The position numbers and the translations under genes are program-made. From Pedobacter sp. AK013 (GTDB lineage Bacteria; Bacteroidota; Bacteroidia; Sphingobacteriales; Sphingobacteriaceae), in the NCBI RefSeq assembly GCF_014205835.1, contig NZ_JACHCQ010000028.1, positions 1,477 through 38,774 on the forward strand: a DNA stretch of 37,298 nt, read 5' to 3'. This document shows, one piece after another, positions 24,853 to 31,522 of the stretch. A model generated the notes under the pieces. It did no database searches, had not been told where the DNA came from, and saw only the letters and a program-made list of their open reading frames with translations. Every line of letters starts with the position of its first letter. Within the stretch, counting starts at the first letter, position 1.

Positions 24853-25335
24853 ATGAAAAAATACCCAATCATCCTTGCTGGTATGTGGCTTTGCGTTTTA
24901 TTGGTGCAGTGCAAAAAGGAAGAGCTAACGGTGCCAGAAGGTAATGCTAGTTTACTGATTGATAAGATTAATCTACTCAGACAGCGCGGATGTAATTGCG
25001 GTACTGAATATATGCCGCCAGTGCCTGATTTATCTTTAAATATCCAATTGCAAAATGCTGCAATAAACCATGCGAAAGATATGGCAGAACAGAACTATTT
25101 TGATCATTTATCTCCAGATGGTGGTACCCCTGAGGAGCGGGCACTGAGCGCAGGTTATACAGGTGATTTTAGGGCCGAAAATTTAGCCAGGGGATATAGT
25201 GAGGTTGATCTGGTTATTACCGCGTGGAAAAATAGTGTAAGCCATTGTAAAGTAATGATGGATGTTAAGAATAAAGCGGCAGGTGCAGGCATGGCACAAA
25301 ATTACTGGGTGATAACCTTTGGTGGTTCCTTATAA
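24853..25335 (+). CDS. CAP (SCP/PR-1) domain lipoprotein
   Basis: This is a 160-residue lipoprotein with lipobox LVQC (Cys20). It has a CAP domain of about 125 residues: HAKDM (H73), FDHLSPDGGTPEERA (H85), AENLARG (E109) and AWKNSVSHC (H131). These are the histidines and glutamate that form the CAP cavity in the wider family. A CNC pair (47-49) may form a disulfide. Bacterial CAP proteins are exported and poorly understood; binding of envelope lipid or peptidase-like activity has been proposed for some. It follows the GH16 gene and its 3' end overlaps the convergent GH18 gene by 6 bp. Confidence 0.88.
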   Translation: MKKYPIILAGMWLCVLLVQCKKEELTVPEGNASLLIDKINLLRQRGCNCGTEYMPPVPDLSLNIQLQNAAINHAKDMAEQNYFDHLSPDGGTPEERALSAGYTGDFRAENLARGYSEVDLVITAWKNSVSHCKVMMDVKNKAAGAGMAQNYWVITFGGSL

Positions 25336-26451
25336 CTCTTTAATTGTTTTGTCAATCACATCCAGTAAGCCGTTATCATAAGCATCATCAGTTAATTCCC
25401 AGAACATGATGCCATTTAATTTTTGATCAATTACATATTTGGTTTTTAATGAAATTGATTTAGCATCATCAAAAGTAGCGAGATACCTCGTTTGTGGATT
25501 ATAGTAATATGGTGCTTTGGCTGTCTCATCCCAATAATAGGTATAGCCATTTTCTGCTGAAAACTGTTTGCTGAAATCCTTAAAAGAAACACCTCTTAAA
25601 AATTTTGTTGGTTGATATAAACCCTGGCCTGAATCTGTAGTATTTTCGAAAATACGGGCATAAAATGCTGCCCCCAATGCAATTTTTTGATTGGGTACGC
25701 CTAAATCGATTAGTGTTTTTACTGCGTAATCGCCTGATAAAGATTGTTTTGTGGTAGCATACAATGGCGTGTGATGACCACTTAGTGTTGCATATCCGCT
25801 TACCAGATCGTAACTCATTACATTAACCCGGTTTACCAAAGGCATTACTTTATCCCATTCGAAACAAGAATCGATGCAGTTTTTTGTACCACCGGCAGCA
25901 AAACTGATTTCTGCCTTTTTGCCTAATTTTTTACGTAATTCTTTAATTAATAAAGTGAAATTGTGTTTGTCCTCTACCGTGTACCGATGCCCCGGAAAGC
26001 CTAACACCGCCGGGTATTCCCAATCAATATCTATCCCGTCAGCATGGAAAAAGTCGAGTATTTCTTTAGTGGTTTTAGCAAATGTTTTCCGTCCGTTAGC
26101 CCTGCTAAATACTTCGGAGCAGTTTTGGCAAGCACTCCAACCGCCCATGGCAATCATTACCTTTAAATCGGGATTACGCTTTTTTAAACTGATCATTTTC
26201 GAAATCAGTGCAGAATCTTTAGCTGATCGGATATTCAGGCTGTCACCCTTTAAGTGCCCGAAGCTGTAAATCAGGTGGCTCAATTTTTCAATTGGGAAGC
26301 TATCTATCACTGTATTTTGCCCTGTATAATATGCAATTACATTGGGCTTTATTGTTTTTTGTGCTTTTACATTAAAACTTAATAGCAGACCTAGCATCAC
26401 AAAAGCACTAATTCTGAATGTGGTGGTGTAATAGATATTCTTTTTATGCAC
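25330..26451 (-). CDS. GH18 chitinase-like glycoside hydrolase
   Basis: This is a 373-residue exported TIM-barrel enzyme. The start is GTG at 26451, giving a basic N-terminus and hydrophobic core cut after VKA (about residue 30). The GH18 catalytic motif DGIDIDWE spans 138-145, with E145 as the proton donor and D141 and D143 as helpers. AMGGW at 101-105 corresponds to the SxGG substrate motif, and MSYDL and MFWELTDD provide the usual late barrel motifs. It probably hydrolyses chitin or GlcNAc-containing glycans through substrate-assisted catalysis. It is 17 bp downstream of the SirB1-like gene on the same strand. There is no carbohydrate-binding module. Confidence 0.92.
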   Translation of the reverse strand: MHKKNIYYTTTFRISAFVMLGLLLSFNVKAQKTIKPNVIAYYTGQNTVIDSFPIEKLSHLIYSFGHLKGDSLNIRSAKDSALISKMISLKKRNPDLKVMIAMGGWSACQNCSEVFSRANGRKTFAKTTKEILDFFHADGIDIDWEYPAVLGFPGHRYTVEDKHNFTLLIKELRKKLGKKAEISFAAGGTKNCIDSCFEWDKVMPLVNRVNVMSYDLVSGYATLSGHHTPLYATTKQSLSGDYAVKTLIDLGVPNQKIALGAAFYARIFENTTDSGQGLYQPTKFLRGVSFKDFSKQFSAENGYTYYWDETAKAPYYYNPQTRYLATFDDAKSISLKTKYVIDQKLNGIMFWELTDDAYDNGLLDVIDKTIKEL

Positions 26452-26468
26452 GTGCTAAAATTAAACGG

Positions 26469-27332
26469 TTATTTTTCGGCAATAATATTTTGTAATTCGG
26501 TTAGTTCTGCCACTTTTTCTGTTGCACCAGCGTTTTCGTATGCCGAAATCAGGTTCCTGATTACGCGGCGGATAATATCAGTATTGCTACATGGTCTATA
26601 GTACTCGGGCAGGGCCTCTAAATTAAGTTGACGAAGAAACTGATCAACATCATGTTTACCGAAAATATTACCACGGTTAAAGGCATTGATGTAAAAAAGT
26701 ACGCCGTATTCGGTTCCTTCCTGTTTGCTATCATCTATATAACCTAAAATAAAATGCTGCGGCAAATTGATGCCATAAATGGGTAGATCTAATTTCTGTG
26801 CCAGGGTAGAATAGATAATGGCCAACGAAATCTGGTTGCCTTTTTTGCTTTCCAGTACCTGGTTTAAATAAGAATTTTGCGGATCATGGTGATTTTTAGT
26901 ATTGCCGCCAAAACCATATTGTTGATACAAAACATGGTTGATCAGTTTTACTTTTTCAACCGAACTCATTTCATATTGAAGGCCCAACCAGATATCTCTT
27001 TTAATTTCTTCCAGTTGGTTAATTACCTTTTGCTCATCTAAATCAGGATATTGGTACCTGTTAATAATTAATGCACCTTGCAATAAATCAAAAGCACCGC
27101 TTAAATACCATAAGTTTAAATCTTCTTTAACCGTTTTAAATTGGATTTGGTGAACAATATTTTCAATCCGCTCCTGTAACAAGCCATCAAAAGACTGTTC
27201 CCATGCATTTTCTAAAAAATGTACCACCTCACCGCCATATTCAAGCAGTTTCTTCTCTACATGATGGAATACTTCCTCGTCTGGATCATCCAAAAGTTTT
27301 ACTAAAGCACTTATCTCTGCGTTATTTTCCAT
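26469..27332 (-). CDS. SirB1-like (transglutaminase_9) protein with N-terminal HEAT-like region
   Basis: This is a 287-residue cytosolic protein. Residues about 1-75 form a HEAT-like helical part (LVKLLDDPDEEVFHHV). Residues about 85-255 carry the SirB1 transglutaminase-like signature: NSYLNQVLESKKGNQISLA, then NLPQHFILGY. No cysteine lies at a catalytic position (the only cysteine is late, in RPCSN), so it is probably not an active transglutaminase. The C-terminus, about 260-285, is a short TPR-like helical pair. It is divergent from the methyltransferase gene across 44 bp and upstream of the GH18 gene. Cellular role is not established. Confidence 0.82.
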   Translation of the reverse strand: MENNAEISALVKLLDDPDEEVFHHVEKKLLEYGGEVVHFLENAWEQSFDGLLQERIENIVHQIQFKTVKEDLNLWYLSGAFDLLQGALIINRYQYPDLDEQKVINQLEEIKRDIWLGLQYEMSSVEKVKLINHVLYQQYGFGGNTKNHHDPQNSYLNQVLESKKGNQISLAIIYSTLAQKLDLPIYGINLPQHFILGYIDDSKQEGTEYGVLFYINAFNRGNIFGKHDVDQFLRQLNLEALPEYYRPCSNTDIIRRVIRNLISAYENAGATEKVAELTELQNIIAEK

Positions 27333-27342
27333 AAAACATACC

Positions 27343-27369
27343 TACGTTTGCAGTGTTTAATTACTTTTG
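27343..27369 (+). promoter_or_regulatory. Two candidate -7 boxes before the methyltransferase
   Basis: TACGTTTG (27343-27350) and TACTTTTG (27362-27369) both match TAnnTTTG exactly and lie 26 and 7 bp before the ATG at 27377. Either could initiate; a -33 box is not evident. The short divergent gap also serves the SirB1-like gene. Confidence 0.4.
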
Positions 27370-27376
27370 CAATATT

Positions 27377-28159
27377 ATGCTATTTCAATTTATTACAGAT
27401 TACCTTAAACACCGTTTAACAGCAAAAAGCAGACATGGAACACACTCTCCATTCGTGTACAAGCTAGCTGATGAGGTAATTTACGATTTTACCGACAAAT
27501 CTGAATACAAAAACATAGAAGAGCAGCGAAAAAAACTTTTTAATGACGATTCGATAATCACCGTTACAGACCTTGGAGCGGGCTCTCACCTCAATAAAAA
27601 CCGCACAAAGAAGGTAAGTCAGATTGCCAAGAATGCGTTAAAAAGCCCAAGGTTAGCCAAGCTTATTTATCGGTTAGCCAAAAATACCCAAGCGAAAAGT
27701 GCGATCGAATTGGGTACCTGTTTGGGTATTACCACTGCTTATTTAGCAAAAACAGATCCTCAGACAGAGGTTATTACTATAGAGGGTTGCCCGCAAACAG
27801 CAGAAGTAGCCAGGAAAAATTTTCAGGATCTAAATTTAGAGAATATTGAACTCCACGTGGGCAATTTTGATTTAATCCTACCCGATATTATTGCCAGACA
27901 GCCTAGTTTAGATTTCGTTTATATTGACGGTAACCACCGTAAAGATGCAACGCTGAATTATTTTAAATGGTGTTTGCCCAAAATTAATGAAAATTCGTTG
28001 CTGATTTTTGACGACATTTATTGGAGCGAAGGGATGAAAGAAGCCTGGGCAGAAATTAAAAACCATCCTGATGTTACCGTAACGGTAGACTTATTCTGGA
28101 TTGGTTTGGTTTTCTTTAAAAAAGGACAAGCTAAAGAACACTTTAAACTTAAATTTTAA
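27377..28159 (+). CDS. Class I SAM-dependent methyltransferase, O-methyltransferase-like
   Basis: This is a 260-residue cytosolic protein. The ATG at 27377 is preferred over an upstream GTG at 27353 because a -7 box TACTTTTG ends seven bases before it and the upstream residues look non-coding. The Rossmann motif I is ELGTCLG (111-117). The acidic second strand is TIEG, and motifs YIDGNH (about 182-187) and FDDIYWS (211-217) resemble the catechol-O-methyltransferase-like group (Methyltransf_24). Substrate is unknown. It is three bases upstream of the DUF1345 gene, with which it likely shares a transcript. Confidence 0.87.
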   Translation: MLFQFITDYLKHRLTAKSRHGTHSPFVYKLADEVIYDFTDKSEYKNIEEQRKKLFNDDSIITVTDLGAGSHLNKNRTKKVSQIAKNALKSPRLAKLIYRLAKNTQAKSAIELGTCLGITTAYLAKTDPQTEVITIEGCPQTAEVARKNFQDLNLENIELHVGNFDLILPDIIARQPSLDFVYIDGNHRKDATLNYFKWCLPKINENSLLIFDDIYWSEGMKEAWAEIKNHPDVTVTVDLFWIGLVFFKKGQAKEHFKLKF

Positions 28160-28162
28160 TTC

Positions 28163-28834
28163 ATGAAAGCAGAACCGAAACTGGCAGGTATTCAAAAACG
28201 ATCAGCGTTGTTTATTTTACTGCTCAGCCTTTTTTCGGGAATAGCAGCTTTTTTATTTTCGCTTCTGTTTAAAATGGGGGTACTAACGCACATTATGTTA
28301 GGCTGGAATGTACTTTGTGTGGTGTTAATAACCCTGCACTGGTATATGTTTTTTCATACATCTGCTGCCGAAACTCATTTAAAGGCCAAAATGCAGGATG
28401 AAACCCGTGGAGAAATTTTTGCCGTTGTTGTGGTATCTACCTTTGCGGGTTTGCTTGCGGTAATTCTGCTGTTAATTAATAAAGATATCGAAACACTCGA
28501 TCTGGTTGTGGCTATTGCAGGTATGTTTTTGTCGTGGTTTTTGGTGCACACCACTTTTAGCGTGCGTTATGCGCACCTTTATTATGGCGATAGTAAGAAA
28601 AAACATATTGATCAAAAAGGGGCAGGACTGGAGTTTCCAGGTAACGATGAACCCGATTTTGTTGACTTCGCTTATTTTTCTTTTGTTCTGGGCATGACTT
28701 TCCAGGTTTCGGATGTCGAAATTTCGAGCAGGAAGATCAGACGCCTTTCCCTATTACATAGTTTAATTGCCTTTATTTTTAATACCGTAATTGTAGCGTT
28801 AACCATTAATGCATTGGCTGGGTTAAGCAAATAA
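28163..28834 (+). CDS. DUF1345 membrane protein
   Basis: This is a 223-residue inner-membrane protein with five or six hydrophobic helices (about 16-36, 42-62, 85-105, 112-130, 165-182, 198-219). The diagnostic DUF1345 block DFVDFAYFSFVLGMTFQVSD lies around 164-183, followed by SSRKIRR. HTTFSVRYAHLYY just before it is also conserved. Function of the family is unknown; a transport or channel-like role has been guessed for some members but not shown. It is the second gene of a pair with the methyltransferase and has no detectable terminator. Degenerate repeat sequence begins within 20 bp of its stop codon. Confidence 0.9.
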   Translation: MKAEPKLAGIQKRSALFILLLSLFSGIAAFLFSLLFKMGVLTHIMLGWNVLCVVLITLHWYMFFHTSAAETHLKAKMQDETRGEIFAVVVVSTFAGLLAVILLLINKDIETLDLVVAIAGMFLSWFLVHTTFSVRYAHLYYGDSKKKHIDQKGAGLEFPGNDEPDFVDFAYFSFVLGMTFQVSDVEISSRKIRRLSLLHSLIAFIFNTVIVALTINALAGLSK

Positions 28835-29525
28835 CGAAGCGTCGACCGAAGCATCGTGAAGTGGAGAGATCTATCATATCGCTATTTTTTTCATCCTGAG
28901 CGCAGTGAAGGATCTTTAAAATTCAATGTTTTAGCTGGAGTGGGGGCGTAGAAAGATTTATGCTCAGCAATTACAACAGTTTTTAGGAAATGGACAGTCC
29001 AGTTCTTTTGGCTGGTTTCAGTCCCGCTCCCGCTTCTGCCGATGAAGAATCGGCATCTCGCTTCGATCGGGTTTAGGAACAAGGGGTAAATGCCTTTTTG
29101 CGCCATTTTAGGAGCTGTCCTTTCATTATAAACCTGACAGCAGCGGTAGCCCCGAATTTTTCATGAGGGCTATAGCGAATGGCAGGGCTTCATTCGCCAA
29201 GAACCACAAGCCGTTCGTTTTCAAATAAAAAAGCGTGAATGTTTAGGATTGGGAAATGAACGGTCCAGTTCTTTTGGCTGCCCTTCGACTCCGCTCAGGG
29301 TGACCTCCAAAAAGTATCCCGCTTCTATCCCTTAGGTTTAGATGCTTTTTGGCTCCATGTCAGGAGCAAACCTTTCATTATAAACCTGACAGCAGCGGTA
29401 GCCCCGAATTTTTCATGAGGGCTATAGCGAATGGCAGGGCTTCACCCGCCAAGAACATAGTATGCACGTTTTTAAATAAACTAATGCTCTTTTATTTGTT
29501 TGTAAATCAATGTATTATATTTTTG
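28835..29525. repeat. Dispersed-repeat block with ~255-265 bp tandem units
   Basis: Unit A (about 28986-29204) and unit B (about 29250-29456) each begin with a ...CCAGTTCTTTTGGCTG segment and end with a near-identical ~85-bp core: 29119-29204 and 29371-29456, offset 252 bp. That core is a relative of the element at 161-217. A TCATCCTGAGCGCAGTGAAG short repeat lies at 28891-28917, with a reverse copy at 29281-29304. No gene is credible here; 29457-29525 is plain AT-rich DNA leading to the operator region. Confidence 0.75.
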
Positions 29526-29581
29526 AACTGATTTTTCAGTAATATAACTTGTTTTTTAGTTTTAAAACTGAAAAATAAGTT
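29526..29581 (+). promoter_or_regulatory. Three AACT-N8-AGTT operators, 20-bp period
   Basis: Sites at 29526-29541 (AACT...AGTA), 29546-29561 (AACT...AGTT) and 29566-29581 (AACT...AGTT) repeat every 20 bp. The last two form a 42-bp palindrome at 29543-29584 with 19 of 21 arm positions paired. They abut a TAGATTTG box and the BlaI-type gene. Autoregulatory binding by that protein is the obvious inference. Confidence 0.72.
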
Positions 29582-29582
29582 A

Positions 29583-29590
29583 TAGATTTG
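29583..29590 (+). promoter_or_regulatory. Candidate -7 box TAGATTTG of the blaI-like operon
   Basis: This is an exact TAnnTTTG match 3 bp before the ATG at 29594, overlapping the end of the 42-bp palindrome. Repressor on the palindrome would block it. If it is used, the transcript is essentially leaderless. A -33 box was not found. Confidence 0.4.
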
Positions 29591-29593
29591 GGT

Positions 29594-29962
29594 ATGGAAG
29601 AATTAACCAAAGCAGAAGAGCGTATTATGCAGATTTTATGGAAACTGCAAAAAGCATTTGTGAAAGATATTATTGATGAACTGGAAGAGGAGCCTAAGCC
29701 ACCCTATAATACCATTTCATCAATTGTTAGGCTTTTAGAGAAGAAAGGTTATGTTAATTATAAGGCTTATGGGAAAACATACGAGTACTTTCCGGCCATT
29801 ACAAAAGACAAGTATGCCAAAACTACTTTCTCTAAACTGTTTTCTGGTTATTTTGATAATTCTCCAACCAGTCTTCTATCTTTTATGGTAAAAGAGGAAA
29901 AACTAAGTGAAAAGGATATAGAAGAAATTAAGAAAATCATTAACCAAGATCCGAAGCCATGA
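29594..29962 (+). CDS. BlaI/MecI/CopY family transcriptional repressor
   Basis: This is a 122-residue winged-helix repressor. I use ATG 29594 rather than a TTG two codons upstream. The N-terminal DNA-binding domain (about 1-75) shows the family pattern: LTKAEERIMQILWKL, the recognition helix PYNTISSIVRLLEKKGY, and the wing KAYGKTYEYFP. The C-terminal dimerisation helices (about 76-120) include SLLSFMVKEEKLSEKDI. In beta-lactam systems BlaR1 signalling leads to cleavage of the repressor near the end of the winged-helix domain. The stop codon overlaps the start of the M56-amidase gene (ATGA). Three operator-like dyads precede it, so autorepression is likely. Confidence 0.93.
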   Translation: MEELTKAEERIMQILWKLQKAFVKDIIDELEEEPKPPYNTISSIVRLLEKKGYVNYKAYGKTYEYFPAITKDKYAKTTFSKLFSGYFDNSPTSLLSFMVKEEKLSEKDIEEIKKIINQDPKP

Positions 29963-31512
29963 TTTTAATCTATCTGTTAAAGGTTTCTGCCTGTACACTG
30001 ATATTTTTTGCTGCTTATCAGTTATTGTTGGCTAAGCTCACGTTTTTTAATCTGAACCGTGTTTATTTATTAATGATGCTGGTATTGAGTTTTAGCATTC
30101 CTGCAATTACCATCGAAAGCCGCCACAAAGAAATGATAGCCAACAAAGAGATTCCCTCAAAAATAGCCTATAGCGATGATGGTTTTGTTGAACAGGATTT
30201 TGTAGATAAAGGCAGCGCAGCTAGCAATAACCTAAATTGGGATGAATTGCTCTTGTACAGTTATTGCGCCATTTTAGCGGCCCTTATTTTTAGAATGCTT
30301 TTTATGATGGCACGTATTCAGATACAATTGCGTAAACATGCTATCGATAGAAGTGGTGCCATTATCTTGGTCGATGCGAGATCTACCATAAAAAACTGTT
30401 CTTTTTTTAACCAGATTATTGTCGACTCTTCCTTGCAACTCGATGAAAAGAATCTGGTCATCAAACACGAATCGGTTCATGTGAAGCAGCTGCATGCTGC
30501 AGACAAACTTTTAGTCAATTTCGTTACTGCAATCCTTTGGTTTAACCCTATTATTTATTTCTGGCGGAATGCCATTGATCATAATCATGAATTTCTGGCC
30601 GATCGGGAGACTTCAAAAGTTGTAGATAAGAAGATTTATGCTTCTTTACTTTTAGATCTGGCTATGCCGAACCAAAATTTAGCCATTAATAGTTTTAGTA
30701 AACTTCCACTAAAAAATAGAATTATGATGTTGTACAAAGAACCCAATACAAAGCTGCAAAAGCTTGTTTATTTAGCCATTGTTCCGGTTTTTATGATTTG
30801 CTGTATGGCATTTGTAAACCGCAAAGAAATTATTGTTGAGAAAACATTAGCAGAGAACCAGACTTTAGCAGATGCGCCGACAAAGCCAAATGTTTATGCG
30901 ATGAACTATTTAAACAGCAATATCAAGGTTAATCCAAATGCTGCTTTTAATGAAGTGGAGCCTACATTGGTTATTGATGCCGGCCATGGCGGAAAAGATG
31001 GTGCAATAGCTGCCCTGGATGGACAAAAGGAAAAAGACCTAAACCTAAGGGCGGTAAAAATACTAAAGGAAGAAGCTGCAAAAAGAGGGATTAAAGTAAT
31101 ATTAACAAGAAATTCTGACCAGTTTATTTCACTTCGCGATCGTTTACCGAAACAGGAGGCTACGGCTTTTATTTCCATCCACCATAATGCAACACTTGCA
31201 AATGCAGCTGTGCCTTTCGGCGGAATTGAAGTTTATGTTTCGAAACAGAACACTAATATTAAAATTGCAGAAGACCTGGGGGCTGGTATTTTAAGCAAGT
31301 TAAAACAGCTAAATGGGCTTGAAGTAAGAGACTCGTTAAAAAATGCGAACCTGTTATTGCTCCGCGAATCTAAGGTGCCTGCTGTTTTAATCGAGCTTGG
31401 AAATATATCAGAGAGGAAGACCCTTGATTACATCAATCAGGAGAAAAATATCCGAAAAATCAGTAATTTGATTTTAGATGGGTTTGTGGCTTTTTCGAAA
31501 CAGGGCTGTTAA
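29959..31512 (+). CDS. M56 (BlaR1-like) membrane protease fused to N-acetylmuramoyl-L-alanine amidase
   Basis: This is a 517-residue fusion. Residues about 1-290 are an M56 protease with four helices (about 3-25, 34-50, 98-118, 266-286). It has the zinc motif HESVH (H170, E171, H174) and third ligand E211 in HEFLADRE. After the last helix comes a complete Amidase_3 domain, about 334-515. Its zinc ligands are DAGHGG (H343), E358 (EKDLNL) and SIHHNA (H408), and its catalytic glutamate is E479 in IELGNIS. By analogy with BlaR1 the protease faces the cytosol side and the amidase the periplasm, taking the place of the penicillin-binding sensor. It would cut, or simply bind, peptidoglycan stems. 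Both active sites appear intact. Confidence 0.93.
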   Translation: MILIYLLKVSACTLIFFAAYQLLLAKLTFFNLNRVYLLMMLVLSFSIPAITIESRHKEMIANKEIPSKIAYSDDGFVEQDFVDKGSAASNNLNWDELLLYSYCAILAALIFRMLFMMARIQIQLRKHAIDRSGAIILVDARSTIKNCSFFNQIIVDSSLQLDEKNLVIKHESVHVKQLHAADKLLVNFVTAILWFNPIIYFWRNAIDHNHEFLADRETSKVVDKKIYASLLLDLAMPNQNLAINSFSKLPLKNRIMMLYKEPNTKLQKLVYLAIVPVFMICCMAFVNRKEIIVEKTLAENQTLADAPTKPNVYAMNYLNSNIKVNPNAAFNEVEPTLVIDAGHGGKDGAIAALDGQKEKDLNLRAVKILKEEAAKRGIKVILTRNSDQFISLRDRLPKQEATAFISIHHNATLANAAVPFGGIEVYVSKQNTNIKIAEDLGAGILSKLKQLNGLEVRDSLKNANLLLLRESKVPAVLIELGNISERKTLDYINQEKNIRKISNLILDGFVAFSKQGC

Positions 31513-31522
31513 AATTATAGTT

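Noticed and set aside
28891..29531. Two small open frames in the repeat block
   Set aside because: Both are translations of the dispersed repeats with no start context or family resemblance.
31478..31522. Upstream start for the second M56 protein
   Set aside because: The extra 15 residues lie inside the previous gene and break alignment with the paralogous N-terminus.
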